Positions 17,260-26,883 are shown, counted from the first letter of the stretch. The stretch: DNA of 46,671 bases from JAGVSR01 sp046074825 (GCA_046074825.1 JBJTOZ010000090.1:1-46671), one strand, 5' to 3'. The notes: generated from the sequence alone by a model not told the origin. Translations and numbers: made by a program.

Positions 17260-18108
17260 ATGTGGCCCTTTAAGCGAGCTCCGATCGTACCTGTGATACA
17301 ACTTTCAGGACCAGTGGGGATGGTAACACCCTTGCGACCTGGGTTGTCTATTAGCACACTAACAGAGCCTTTAGAGAAGGCTTTTGAAATGTCTAAGACG
17401 CCCTCAATTGTAATAGTAGTAAATTCGCCAGGCGGATCCGCTGTGCAATCTGGTCTTATTCTGAAACGCATTCGCGCTTTAGCAGAAGAAAATGAAAAAA
17501 AGATTTATGTTTTTTGTGAAGATGTCGTAGCATCTGGAGGATACTATATAGCTCTTGCGGGAGATGAAATTTATGCAGAGCCTTCATCAATTATTGGATC
17601 AATCGGGGTTATTACCTCAGGATTTGGTTTTAACAAAGCAATTGAAAAACTTGGAATAGAGCGTCGAGTTTATACAGCTGGTAGGTCAAAGAGTATTCTG
17701 GATCCTTTCCTTCCTGAAAAAGCAGAAGATGTTGAGCGTCTTGCCGACCTTCAGCGTGATGCCCACGATGTATTTATGTCAGTTGTTAAAGAAAGAAGAG
17801 CTCTTAAGCTCAAAGGATCAGATAACGAACTTTTTTCTGGTGCTTTCTGGAGTGGGAGAAAAGCTCTTGAACTTGGTCTCATAGATGGCATATGCGATGT
17901 TCGCACCAAAATGAGAGAGATTCATGGGGAAGATGTGCGCTTAAAGGTCGTTCCCCTCGAACGGGGAGGGTTTCTTTCTAGACTCAAAAGAATCCCCTCT
18001 ATTGGGGGATTTACATTGCATAAAAGGCCTTATGAAAATTATTCTCTATCAGAGGATTTTATTTCCTCGCTTGAAATTAGGGCTCTTTGGTCTAGGTACG
18101 GTCTTTAA
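17260..18108 (+). CDS. S49-family serine protease (SppA/SohB-like)
   Basis: 282 residues with the S49 core: IVIVVNSPGGSAVQSGLI, then VFCEDVVASGGYYIALAGDEIYAEPSS with the catalytic Ser, GSIGVITSGFGF, and TAGRSKSILDPFLP carrying the lysine. This is the Ser-Lys dyad of signal-peptide peptidases. The common alphaproteobacterial form is a short cytosolic or membrane-associated protein. No clear N-terminal signal is seen. AGAGGA precedes the ATG. Its neighbours match the conserved block upstream of glyQ. Confidence 0.92.
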   Translation: MWPFKRAPIVPVIQLSGPVGMVTPLRPGLSISTLTEPLEKAFEMSKTPSIVIVVNSPGGSAVQSGLILKRIRALAEENEKKIYVFCEDVVASGGYYIALAGDEIYAEPSSIIGSIGVITSGFGFNKAIEKLGIERRVYTAGRSKSILDPFLPEKAEDVERLADLQRDAHDVFMSVVKERRALKLKGSDNELFSGAFWSGRKALELGLIDGICDVRTKMREIHGEDVRLKVVPLERGGFLSRLKRIPSIGGFTLHKRPYENYSLSEDFISSLEIRALWSRYGL

Positions 18109-18195
18109 AATGAAATCCAAGAACAGCCAATTTATATTTAAATTAATCGCAATGTTTATAGATGAATAGTTTAACTTTTTTCTCTGTAAAGAGCA

Positions 18196-18546
18196 TTAAT
18201 AAAAAGCAAACAAAATTAAGTTAAAAAATAGGAGAGCATTTAATAATGAGGAGAGGTTAATGTCTCCAAATTCTTTAACTTTAACAATCCGTATTATGTC
18301 TCTCCGATCGTGATTCAAAGTAATATCCTTTTGTCGGATCCAATTCCAAACAAAACGCAAGAACGCCATTAACCTTGCTATAATCTCAGCAGGAGCTCGT
18401 TGCCATCCATATTTATAAAAATATACTATACTAAAAAGTACCCCAATTTGGGCTAAAGTTGAAAACCAACCTCCAACCAAAAACCAGATTAATGACCAAG
18501 CTAAATTTAACCCCGTCAATAAAATACCTCCAAGCCATGAAATCAT
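18196..18546 (-). CDS. Small integral membrane protein of unknown function
   Basis: 116 residues. Three hydrophobic stretches (about 1-45, a bipartite one with LIWFLVGGWF and IGVLFSIVYFYKY, and a C-terminal LLNALLFFNLILFAFY) suggest a membrane protein. The middle is basic (WIRQKDITLNHDRRD). Similar small membrane genes occur at this place between the S49 peptidase and glyQ in related genomes, which supports a real gene; no function is recognised. It is divergent from glyQ. Confidence 0.6.
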   Translation of the reverse strand: MISWLGGILLTGLNLAWSLIWFLVGGWFSTLAQIGVLFSIVYFYKYGWQRAPAEIIARLMAFLRFVWNWIRQKDITLNHDRRDIIRIVKVKEFGDINLSSLLNALLFFNLILFAFY

Positions 18547-18591
18547 ATATTTCTTATCTCCATAAAATACTGAATTTTGGCAGAAAAAATC

Positions 18592-18607
18592 TAGACTCTG
18601 AAGTCTA
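18592..18607. repeat. Hairpin in the spacer upstream of glyQ
   Basis: TAGACT and AGTCTA pair around a CTGA tetraloop. On the minus strand it is followed by a short T run, so it could terminate reads entering from glyQ antisense; otherwise it may be a leader or operator element. Confidence 0.3.
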
Positions 18608-18687
18608 AAAAGATAAGAGTTCTTCGGTAAAATTAAGATAACGTAAAATCAGAAAGTTTTCTCAAAAATTCTTGAGCAGAAGCTAGA

Positions 18688-19617
18688 ATGACGAAAGTAA
18701 GCAATTCCTCACTAAAACCAAAAGAATCTTTTCAGGACTTAATTATTACTCTTCAACAGTTCTGGGGACAGCAAGGTTGTGTCATTCTACAGCCATATGA
18801 CATGGAAATGGGGGCAGGAACTTTTCATCCTGCAACCACCTTGCGCGCTCTTGGACCACGTCCTTGGAATGCTTGCTACGTCCAGCCATCGAGAAGACCA
18901 AAAGACGGGCGCTATGGAGAAAACCCTAATAGGCTTCAGTATTATTATCAATTTCAAGTCATTATGAAGCCATCCCCTCAAAACCTGATCGAACTATATC
19001 TCCAAAGCCTTGAGCAGATAGGAATTAATACTAAAATTAATGATATTCGTTTTGTATAGGACGATTGGGAAAGTCCAACACTAGGCGCATGGGGATTAGG
19101 ATGGGAAGTCTGGTGTAATGGAATGGAAGTCACGCAGTTTACATATTTCCAACAAGTTGGTGGATACGACTGCCAGCCAGTATCAGGAGAAATAACCTAC
19201 GGATTAGAACGCCTTGCGATGTACGTTCAGGGGGTTGATAAAGTTTTTGATCTTAATTTTAATGGACGCCACGATCAGCTTAAGATTTCTTATGGTGATA
19301 TCTTCTTACAAGCAGAACAAGAATACTCCCGCTACAATTTTGAAGCTGCCAATACAGAACTATTATTGCAACATTTTAAAGATGCCGAAAAAGAGTGTGC
19401 CGCATTGCTTGAGAAAGGCCAAACTAAAGATCATCATCTTCTTGCATTACCAGCATATGATCAGTGTATCAAAGCAAGCCATATCTTCAATCTTCTAGAT
19501 GCGCGGGGTGTTATCTCTGTAACGGAAAGACAAAGCTATATTCTGAGAGTTCGAGAACTCGCAAAGAGATGTTGTTCTTCATGGCTTGCAACGCAAGGCG
19601 GAGGAATAAAGCATTGA
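18688..19617 (+). pseudogene. glyQ: Glycyl-tRNA synthetase alpha subunit gene with in-frame amber stop
   Basis: The frame from ATG at 18688 to TGA at 19617 encodes a full GlyQ (309 residues plus stop) except for one TAG at 19057-19059, codon 124. Class II motif 2 region PSRRPKDGRYGENPNRLQYY is intact, and after the TAG the same frame continues with DDWESPTLGAWGLGWEVW and ITYGLERLAMYV (motif 3). Family members read E at the TAG position, so a single GAG-to-TAG change explains it. GlyQ works only with GlyS; no glyS follows, and a TetR gene lies 22 bases after the end. Either a decaying copy, a readthrough case or a sequencing error. Confidence 0.85.
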
Positions 19618-19638
19618 GAATAGAGAAAACTTTTTAAT

Positions 19639-20247
19639 TTAAAGATCGGTCGAATTTTTAAGACCTGCCAAGAAAGTGCATACGAGATGGTCGACAAGCA
19701 TGACCGCACTTTCACTTGTAATATTTGTCAATTTATGCGCTGTTGCAAGTGATGAAATCCCATGCAGACCTGCCCACAGGACGTGGGCAGAGCGCTTAAC
19801 TTCAATACCGCTTGAAGACGGCATTAATGGTAAAATAGCATCAATAAACTTTGACATTAAACCATCAAGTTTTTGTCTATACCAATCCGGGACATTTGCC
19901 TCATCTTGAAGATGGTGCTCAAAAAGCAAATTCCAAAGTTTAGGTTTCGTGGCGGTAAAGTTTAAATAGGTATGCGCTAAAGCAAGAACTTTATCTGATA
20001 TACTTAATTCAGATGAGACTTTATCAAGATCAACAGCCAACTCATCAAGAAGCCTACCTTCAATAATAAGAAGAAGCTCATCTAAATTATGAAAAACATT
20101 ATAAATAGTCCCAGGTGAATAACCAATTTGTCTGGCGACCTCCCTTGCTGAGAATGCCACAATACCTTCATCGCTGATCATTTTGGTTGAAACTTCCAAG
20201 ATCAGCTCTCTTAATTGCTCTGGTGTATGGGAGGAACGTCGCCCCAT
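19639..20247 (-). CDS. TetR-family transcriptional regulator
   Basis: 202 residues. The N-terminal helix-turn-helix is typical of TetR: LILEVSTKMISDEG followed by FSAREVARQIGYSPGTIYNVFHNLDELL. The C-terminal part has the WHG-type ligand region (KLWNLLFEHH ... LWAGLHGISSLA). Such proteins repress nearby genes until a small ligand binds. No efflux or catabolic gene is adjacent; dapE lies downstream on the same strand side. The gene ends 22 bases from glyQ and may have replaced glyS at this place. Confidence 0.9.
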   Translation of the reverse strand: MGRRSSHTPEQLRELILEVSTKMISDEGIVAFSAREVARQIGYSPGTIYNVFHNLDELLLIIEGRLLDELAVDLDKVSSELSISDKVLALAHTYLNFTATKPKLWNLLFEHHLQDEANVPDWYRQKLDGLMSKFIDAILPLMPSSSGIEVKRSAHVLWAGLHGISSLATAHKLTNITSESAVMLVDHLVCTFLAGLKNSTDL

Positions 20248-20484
20248 GTTTAAACAACTAACTAGCTAAAAAGTTATTTATGTTAAATTAATTTGTATAC
20301 TAAATTCTTAAACATAAATTTTATAAAAAAGCTAGTAATTAATGGGGTGCTTTTTCAAATGAAAGAGTAATAAGCTTTCCCTTAAGACTTTGAAAATTCT
20401 TTTGTATAATTTTCTTATATATGAGATGAAAAACAACCTTTTAAATTCAGATGTCAAAACACAGCACAATACATTTTTTGCCAT

Positions 20485-21675
20485 TTATTGTTTTAGAATC
20501 TCTGAAGAGAGAAAACCTTGTATAAAGCGTTCATATATGTCTGTTAGAATCTCCAAATCTTTGAGCAAAACGTTTTCATTGATTTGATGAATGGTTTTGT
20601 TTGTCAAGCCAAACTCGACAACTGGACAAAAGTCCTTAATAAAGCGTGCATCCGATGTCCCTCCAGACGTAGTTAGACGAGGAACACGGGTTACCACTGA
20701 ACTTACAGCGCTTGTAAGGAGTTCCGCAAGAAACCCTTTCTGCATTAAGAAAACCTCCGATGCATGTGAAAAATGAACGGTATATTTTGCATTTATAGTC
20801 GTTGCTGCTGCCTCCAGCTGAAGCTTGAACCACTCCTCAATAGTGTTCCTTCGCCATAAATCATTATAACGTAGATTAAACGTTGAACGAACCGAGGCAG
20901 GAATCACATTTGCAGCTGTATTTGGAACAGAAAGAATCGTGAACTGACAATTGGATGGTTCAAAATATTGTGTTCCTTCATCAATTCTAAGATTAAAGAA
21001 GCGATCAATAATATGTGCTAATTTCGGAATTGGATTATCGGCAAGATGTGGATACGCGGAGTGACCTTGACGTCCTTCTACAACAATCTCTCCAGTTAAT
21101 GACCCCCTTCGACCAATCTTGATCTCATCTCCCAATAAATTTGGATTAGTGGGCTCCCCAACTAAACATGCATCAAGCTTTTCTCCTCTTTCAGCAAGCC
21201 AGCCTAGCATCTTAACTGTACCATTGATTGAGGGGCCTTCCTCATCCCCTGTTATCAGAAGAGAAAGTGATCCTTTGTTTAATAGTTTTTTTGAACTCAA
21301 TATTCTTGAAACTGCGACGACAAAACAGGCAATTGCCCCCTTCATATCCGATGATCCACGACCAAAAAGCATGCCGTTGTTAATTTTTCCTTCAAAGGGA
21401 GGATATGACCATAGAGAAAGATCTCCTGAGGGGACAACATCAGTATGGCCAGCGAAACAAAGATGAGGTTGGCCATCCCCGATACGTGCGTACAAATTGT
21501 CAACGTCCGCCCATCCCGATTGTGAAAAGACTTTACGATGACACCGAAAACCCATTTGCTCAAGGATAGCCTGTAGCAAATTTAAGGCGCCCCCCTCTTC
21601 AGGTGTAACACTTGGACACCGTATCAAGGCTTGTGTTAACAAAACAGGATCGGTTTGAAGATTTGACATCGACAT
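20485..21675 (-). CDS. dapE: Succinyl-diaminopimelate desuccinylase
   Basis: 396 residues of the M20 zinc hydrolase family. DapE removes succinate from N-succinyl-LL-DAP in lysine and cell-wall DAP synthesis. Zinc ligands are visible in CFAGHTDVVPSGD, GRGSSDMKGAIACF, ITGDEEGPSING and near HQINENV at the C-terminus. The dimerisation insert lies in the middle (GRQGHSAYPH). dapD, the previous pathway enzyme, is the next gene upstream on the same strand with a 272-base gap between, so they may be separately expressed. A second ATG two codons in is possible. Confidence 0.95.
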   Translation of the reverse strand: MSMSNLQTDPVLLTQALIRCPSVTPEEGGALNLLQAILEQMGFRCHRKVFSQSGWADVDNLYARIGDGQPHLCFAGHTDVVPSGDLSLWSYPPFEGKINNGMLFGRGSSDMKGAIACFVVAVSRILSSKKLLNKGSLSLLITGDEEGPSINGTVKMLGWLAERGEKLDACLVGEPTNPNLLGDEIKIGRRGSLTGEIVVEGRQGHSAYPHLADNPIPKLAHIIDRFFNLRIDEGTQYFEPSNCQFTILSVPNTAANVIPASVRSTFNLRYNDLWRRNTIEEWFKLQLEAAATTINAKYTVHFSHASEVFLMQKGFLAELLTSAVSSVVTRVPRLTTSGGTSDARFIKDFCPVVEFGLTNKTIHQINENVLLKDLEILTDIYERFIQGFLSSEILKQ

Positions 21676-21947
21676 GACTTTAATTTTTTAGAAATATTGT
21701 TTACGTACGATAATGTTTCATTTTTATATGAGAAGATGGGAATTTATCTCTCATACATCTTTAAAACAATCATGGCTTCTAGGACTATAAAGTATATCGT
21801 CTCTTCTTTTTCATTTTTCATTTTTCATTTTTTTACAATTAACGCCCCTACTCTACCTGAAGAGAAAGTAGGGTGTGAACACATCCATGACTTATAAAAA
21901 AGTTTTAAAATTCAGTTTGATAGTAGAGAAGTAGATACCGCCTAATC

Positions 21948-22790
21948 TTAACCTCTCAATAATTCATTTATGCTCGTTTTTGAGCGTGTTTTGGCGTCAA
22001 CACGCTTAACAATAACGGCACAATACAAATTAGGGCCTGGATCTCCATTCGAAAGCGGCTTTCCAGGCATAGAGCCAGAAACAACGACAGAATAGGGAGG
22101 AACTTTTCCAAAAAACTTTTCACCAGTATTCCGATCAATGATAGTTGTGGAGGCTCCAAGATAGACACCCATTGAAAGTACAGAGCCTTCGCCAACCTGA
22201 ACACCTTCTGCAACTTCTGCTCGGGCGCCAATAAAACAATTGTCTTCGATAATCACAGGCGCTGCCTGTAGAGGCTCAAGTACACCCCCAATTCCTGCTC
22301 CGCCAGAAATATGACAGTTTTTCCCAATTTGAGCACAGGACCCGATTGTAGCCCACGTGTCGACCATAGTTCCAGCTTCAACACGCGCTCCTAAGTTTAT
22401 AAAAGATGGTAAAAGAACAGCTCCAGGAGCAATATAAGCGGAATGACGGACAATAACTCCAGGTAAAACGCGAATTCCTGCTTGATTAAAATCCTTCTCG
22501 CCCCAACCTTTGAACTTTACAGCGACTTTATCCCAATAGTAAGAACTGGATGGCCCACCTTCAATTAATTCCATTTTATTTAAGCGAAAAGACAGCAAAA
22601 CAGCCTTCTTCAGCCATTGGTTTACAACCCAATCTCCATTTTTTTTCTCCGCAACCCGCACTTCACCTTTATCCAGCAGTTGAAAAGCATGCCACACAGC
22701 ATTTCTGAAAGCACCCTGAGTTGTAATGCTGATTTGATCTCGAACCTCCCAAGCTTCATTAATTGTATTTTCAAGATCAGATTGAGACAT
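21948..22790 (-). CDS. dapD: 2,3,4,5-tetrahydropyridine-2,6-dicarboxylate N-succinyltransferase
   Basis: 280 residues. DapD succinylates tetrahydrodipicolinate in the succinylase branch of lysine synthesis. The middle carries left-handed beta-helix hexapeptide repeats, seen as VIVRHSAYIAPGAVLLPSFINLG and further repeats through IGGVLEPL, IEDNCFIGARAEVAEGV and LSMGVYLGAST. The trimeric enzyme acts in the cytoplasm. Together with dapE and lysA in this window it completes most of the late DAP-to-lysine route. Confidence 0.96.
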   Translation of the reverse strand: MSQSDLENTINEAWEVRDQISITTQGAFRNAVWHAFQLLDKGEVRVAEKKNGDWVVNQWLKKAVLLSFRLNKMELIEGGPSSSYYWDKVAVKFKGWGEKDFNQAGIRVLPGVIVRHSAYIAPGAVLLPSFINLGARVEAGTMVDTWATIGSCAQIGKNCHISGGAGIGGVLEPLQAAPVIIEDNCFIGARAEVAEGVQVGEGSVLSMGVYLGASTTIIDRNTGEKFFGKVPPYSVVVSGSMPGKPLSNGDPGPNLYCAVIVKRVDAKTRSKTSINELLRG

Positions 22791-23095
22791 AGTTATGAGT
22801 TCCCTTGGCTACAAGTCAGCTAGTTATAAAAAAGGATTTTGGATCCTTTTTAATATTATAAAATTTAAAGCAAGAAGATTCTCTGCTTCACGAACTTAAT
22901 ACCTAATACTAAGGGAGAAGAGAATGCGTAAAAATCTAAACTTTTGAGATAAAGAGTATTCTTTGATCTTTATAACTTCAATGCTTGAAGATTTAAAAAG
23001 TTCTATTCATAATTCTTGAGGGAATCTACATTTTTCTTGCTTCCCAAAAAAGAAAAAAAAACAAAGATGTGGATGTGCTTTTAAAAAGTTCCCCT
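22791..23095. other. Intergenic gap with weak terminator-like hairpin
   Basis: 305 bases between dapD and the TlpA gene, both minus. At 22829-22851 AAAAAGGAT and ATCCTTTTT pair around TTTGG, followed by T's on the minus strand. The stem is AT-rich, so a terminator for the TlpA transcript is possible but weak. No gene or RNA seen. Confidence 0.35.
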
Positions 23096-23746
23096 TTAGT
23101 TCAAAGCTTGAAGGATGAGAGCTTTCGTCTCTGGACTGTCCCATCTAGCGGGGCCAGGCATTCGTGCTCTCTCGTTTCCATCTTTATCTATTAATATAGT
23201 TGTTGGCATGCCCACCGCTCGGAGCGCATTACCTGCTTTCATTGTGGAATCCACATAAAGCCTTAAATTTTGAATATTAATTTCTGAAAAGAATTTTTCT
23301 GCTGCATGTTTCCCAGCGCGATCAAGACTTAAAGCAACAACTTCGAATTCATCTGAACCCATATCTTTTTGTAATCTATCCAGCGAAGGCATTTCCTCGC
23401 GACATGGCACACACCAGGTTGCCCACAAATTGAGAAGAATATTTTTACCTCGAAAGTCGCTCAAAGATCTTGTTACTCCATCCTGATCTAAGAATTCTAT
23501 TAGAGGTGCCTTTTCCACCTTTGGAGTGCGAATGAATGATATCCCATGAGAAGAGGTAACTCTGGCTTTAGATTCAGAAATCTTCTCTGAAGCAGATATA
23601 TCAATTATGCTATCTTTGGAAGGCAGCCAGTTGTCAGAACTCCCAAGAGTGACATATATGGCCAGAAAGGTTATTACCGCAGATACTAATGCTATTAAAA
23701 TCAGTATGGCACGCGAAGCAGAATCTGCATTATCTTTTGGTTTCAT
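23096..23746 (-). CDS. TlpA-like membrane-anchored thioredoxin
   Basis: 216 residues. An N-terminal helix (AILILIALVSAVITFLAIYV) anchors the protein; the periplasmic domain has the thioredoxin active site as WATWCVPCREEMPSL (CXXC), then a cis-Pro region GMPTTILIDKDG. TlpA-type proteins reduce apocytochrome or cytochrome-oxidase cysteines; the periplasmic copper chaperone SenC and two cytochromes c are elsewhere in the window. It is divergent from argH, a conserved pairing in alphaproteobacteria. Confidence 0.92.
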   Translation of the reverse strand: MKPKDNADSASRAILILIALVSAVITFLAIYVTLGSSDNWLPSKDSIIDISASEKISESKARVTSSHGISFIRTPKVEKAPLIEFLDQDGVTRSLSDFRGKNILLNLWATWCVPCREEMPSLDRLQKDMGSDEFEVVALSLDRAGKHAAEKFFSEINIQNLRLYVDSTMKAGNALRAVGMPTTILIDKDGNERARMPGPARWDSPETKALILQALN

Positions 23747-23794
23747 TTGTGCTTTATAATATAGTGAACAATTGTGTAAGGAACAGGGTCTTCT

Positions 23795-25204
23795 GTGAGT
23801 AGCAACAAAAAAAATCAGATGTGGGGCGGCCGCTTTGAAATGTCGCCCTCCAAAATTATGGAGGAAATAAACTCTTCAATTGGATTTGACAAGGCATTAG
23901 CACGTCAAGATATTAAATGTTCGAAAGCTCATGCTGCTATGTTAGCAGATGCTTCCATCATAAAAAAAACAGATGCAACTGCTATCCTTTCAGGTCTAGA
24001 CCAAATTGAGGGTGAGATAAAGAAGGGAACATTCTCATTCGACATGGCCCTCGAAGATATCCATATGAATATCGAAAGCCGTCTTAAGGATATTATTGGG
24101 GAACCTGCCAGTCGTCTGCATACAGCTCGTTCCCGCAATGACCAAGTTGCAACAGACTTCAGACTTTGGATACGAGAGGCAATTGATGAAATTAATATCT
24201 TATTACATGGACTACAACTTGCTCTAGTTAAAAAAGCTGAGGTTTATGCTGGTGCAATAATGCCAGGCTATACGCATCTTCAACCAGCCCAGCCAATTAC
24301 TTTTGGCCATCATCTTATGGCTTACGTTGAAATGTTTGCACGTGACCGAACCAGATTCCAAGATGCACGCAAGAGGCTCAATGAATGCCCATTAGGTTCT
24401 GCAGCACTCGGTGGTACATCTTACCCGATAGATCGTTCTCAAACTTCAAAGGCTCTCGGTTTTGAACGACCTATGTCAAACTCATTAGATGGAGTTTCAG
24501 ATAGAGATTTTGTTCTAGAGACTTTGTCCGCGGCAACAATATCAGCAATACATGCATCACGCCTTGCTGAGGAAATCATTCTGTGGATCACACCCCATTT
24601 TAATTTCATACAGCTGTCAGATAAGTTGACAACTGGCTCCTCAATCATGCCGCAAAAACGCAATCCTGACGCTGCTGAATTATGTCGAGCAAAAGTGGGG
24701 CGAATTGCTGGAGCTTTGCAAAGCCTGATCCTTGTTATGAAAGGATTACCCCTCGCATATTCAAAAGACATGCAAGAAGATAAGGAACTTACTTTTGATG
24801 CAATTGCCTCAATTAAGCTCATAATTTCAGCAATGACGGCTATGATACATGATATTCGGGCCAACGAAGACAAAATGAAATCTGCAGCAGCTCTCGGCTA
24901 TGCAACTGCAACAGATTTAGCTGATTGGCTTGTGCAAAACCTTAACCTGCCCTTCCGAGATGCGCATCATATAGTTGGAAGCATTGTGAAAACTGCAGAA
25001 AAAAAAGGCATATCTCTTGAAGAACTCACTCTTGAAGAAATGCAAAAGTTCGAACCACGCATCACAAAAAATGTCTACAACATTCTTTCTCTTGAAAAAT
25101 CTATTAAAAGCCGAACAAGCTATGGAGGGACTGCCCCACAGAACGTTTCTAAAATAGTGAAAAGTTGGCGCAAACGCTTGGAATCAGAGACGAACTTTAG
25201 CTAA
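23795..25204 (+). CDS. argH: Argininosuccinate lyase
   Basis: 469 residues. ArgH splits argininosuccinate to arginine and fumarate. The superfamily signature GSSIMPQKRNPD is present, with HTARSRNDQVATDFRLW and the TH of GYTHLQPAQPIT (catalytic His). The start is GTG with AAGGAACAGG upstream. lptM-like lipoprotein and lysA follow on the same strand, the normal alphaproteobacterial order. Confidence 0.97.
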   Translation: MSSNKKNQMWGGRFEMSPSKIMEEINSSIGFDKALARQDIKCSKAHAAMLADASIIKKTDATAILSGLDQIEGEIKKGTFSFDMALEDIHMNIESRLKDIIGEPASRLHTARSRNDQVATDFRLWIREAIDEINILLHGLQLALVKKAEVYAGAIMPGYTHLQPAQPITFGHHLMAYVEMFARDRTRFQDARKRLNECPLGSAALGGTSYPIDRSQTSKALGFERPMSNSLDGVSDRDFVLETLSAATISAIHASRLAEEIILWITPHFNFIQLSDKLTTGSSIMPQKRNPDAAELCRAKVGRIAGALQSLILVMKGLPLAYSKDMQEDKELTFDAIASIKLIISAMTAMIHDIRANEDKMKSAAALGYATATDLADWLVQNLNLPFRDAHHIVGSIVKTAEKKGISLEELTLEEMQKFEPRITKNVYNILSLEKSIKSRTSYGGTAPQNVSKIVKSWRKRLESETNFS

Positions 25205-25228
25205 AGTGGAAGTCTTGAAAGAACAAAA

Positions 25229-25429
25229 ATGCTGAAATTTTTATACTGTCATCTTCTTATCTACTTGCTCATGATGGGTTTGAGCGGTTGCGGCCTACAA
25301 GGCGGGCTTGAGCCTCCCCAATCTACCCAGAAAAGCGCCTCAACTTCAACTGACCCGAGCCAGGAGAAAGATGAGAAGGAAAGCTCAAAGTCGGACAGGA
25401 AATTCTTTCTCGACCGCTTGTTAAGGTGA
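25229..25429 (+). CDS. lptM: LptM-like small lipoprotein
   Basis: 66 residues. The signal peptide ends in a lipobox LSGC, with Cys at about residue 21. The following GLQGGLEPP resembles LptM/YifL, where a lipidated Cys and a short motif help LptD-LptE assemble in the outer membrane. The rest is polar and disordered. Position between argH and lysA matches the family in alphaproteobacteria. Symbol is by this similarity. Confidence 0.8.
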   Translation: MLKFLYCHLLIYLLMMGLSGCGLQGGLEPPQSTQKSASTSTDPSQEKDEKESSKSDRKFFLDRLLR

Positions 25430-25448
25430 TACGCTTTTTGATCATGGA

Positions 25449-25466
25449 GGAATAAATATTTATTCC
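25449..25466. repeat. 18-base perfect palindrome
   Basis: GGAATAAAT and its exact reverse complement abut without spacer between the lipoprotein gene and lysA. It could be an operator or a weak terminator; it is AT-rich. Confidence 0.4.
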
Positions 25467-25502
25467 AAAAAAGTAATGCAAAAGATTTATATTAGTATGA
25501 CG

Positions 25503-25521
25503 TGTCTTTAGGATAAAGACA
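25503..25521. repeat. Perfect 8-bp hairpin upstream of lysA
   Basis: TGTCTTTA and TAAAGACA pair around GGA, about 60 bases before the lysA start. No T run follows, so it is not a standard terminator. A leader hairpin or repressor site is possible. Confidence 0.4.
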
Positions 25522-25581
25522 TTGAAGTGACCACAATATTATTCAGTTATCTAGAAATTTTAACGCGCATAAATTCAAAAA

Positions 25582-26850
25582 ATGCACCATTTCACGTATA
25601 AGAATTTAATTTTACATGCTGAGAATGTTGACTTAGAAAAGCTTTCAGAACAAATCGGCACGCCATTTTATTGTTATTCTACAGCCACAATACAGCGCCA
25701 TTACGAAGTACTATCTCAGGCATTTGCAGGAATAGATCACTTAATATGCTTTGCCGTTAAAGCAAACTCCAATCTCTCTGTACTTGCTACACTTGCACAA
25801 CTAGGCGCTGGAATGGATGTCGTTTCTTATGGAGAGCTTCTTCGTGCACAAAAAGCAGGGGTAGAACCAAAAAATATAATTTTCTCCGGAGTTGGAAAAA
25901 GCAAAGAAGAGATGCTTTATGCTCTACAAATCGGGATACTTGGATTTAATGTCGAAAGTGAACCTGAGTTGGAACTGTTAAACCAAACAGCGCAAAGCCT
26001 GGGCAAAAAAGCATCCATTTCAATTCGCGTAAACCCCGACATAGATGCCAAAACACATGCAAAAATATCAACGGGAAAATCAGAAAATAAGTTTGGTGTT
26101 TCATATTTAGAGGCTCCAAGGCTTTACGAAAAAGCTCGAGAGATGCAGGGGATTTCTATCTCCGGTATTCATATGCATATTGGAAGTCAAATTACAGAAC
26201 TCGAACCTTTTAGTGATGCCTTTACATTAATGCGTGAGCTGGTTCTTCATCTCCTCAGCAGAGGAATTATGCTTAAATATCTTGATATTGGAGGGGGGCT
26301 TGGTGTCCCATACCGCGCAGACATTGAAATTCCTCCAAATCCTTTTGATTATGCTCGACTTATCAAAGAGAAGTTGGGAAATTTGGGTTTAAAAATCGTG
26401 CTCGAACCGGGCCGCATGATTGTTGGTAATGCTGGCATTCTAGTTACAAAAGTTCTTTATGTTAAACATTCTCAAGGGAGATATTTCACAATTGTGGATG
26501 CTGGAATGAATGATTTGATACGACCCACTCTTTACGATGCGTATCATGACATTTGGCCACTAATTAAGAAAGAAGCAAAACAGGATCTCTTTCAGCAAGA
26601 TATCGTGGGACCAATTTGCGAAACAGGTGACTATTTAGCCTTAGATCGTCTCCTCCCTATCTTCAGCACAGGGGATCTCATTGCTATTATGACTGCCGGA
26701 GCCTATGGCGCTGTTATGTCCTCCTATTATAATAGCCGCTTACTCACGCCAGAAATCCTTGTAAAGGGGGATAAATTTGCTATTGTGCGTCCTCGGCAAA
26801 CATATGATGATATAATAGGTTTCGATCGTTTACCTTCCTGGGTCTCCTGA
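25582..26850 (+). CDS. lysA: Diaminopimelate decarboxylase
   Basis: 422 residues, full length. PLP enzyme making L-lysine from meso-DAP. FAVKANSNLSVL holds the PLP lysine; HMHIGSQI and the GGGLGVPY glycine loop bind PLP phosphate; VLEPGRMIVGNAG, and CETGDYLALDR give the catalytic Cys and Asp region at the dimer interface. Last step of the pathway that dapD and dapE serve. Confidence 0.97.
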   Translation: MHHFTYKNLILHAENVDLEKLSEQIGTPFYCYSTATIQRHYEVLSQAFAGIDHLICFAVKANSNLSVLATLAQLGAGMDVVSYGELLRAQKAGVEPKNIIFSGVGKSKEEMLYALQIGILGFNVESEPELELLNQTAQSLGKKASISIRVNPDIDAKTHAKISTGKSENKFGVSYLEAPRLYEKAREMQGISISGIHMHIGSQITELEPFSDAFTLMRELVLHLLSRGIMLKYLDIGGGLGVPYRADIEIPPNPFDYARLIKEKLGNLGLKIVLEPGRMIVGNAGILVTKVLYVKHSQGRYFTIVDAGMNDLIRPTLYDAYHDIWPLIKKEAKQDLFQQDIVGPICETGDYLALDRLLPIFSTGDLIAIMTAGAYGAVMSSYYNSRLLTPEILVKGDKFAIVRPRQTYDDIIGFDRLPSWVS

Positions 26851-26883
26851 GAGCGAAGTTTATTTTAAATTCTTAGAGAATAA

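Noticed and set aside
18688..19617. glyQ split into two functional proteins by restart at 19123
   Set aside because: The second part would lack motif 2, so a working catalytic site is unlikely.
20248..20484. ACTAGCT/AGCTAGT inverted pair upstream of TetR gene
   Set aside because: Arms are only seven bases and about 65 bases apart; not a convincing operator.
21697..21897. Open frame of 66 codons between dapE and dapD
   Set aside because: Low-complexity Phe-rich frame without ribosome site or family.
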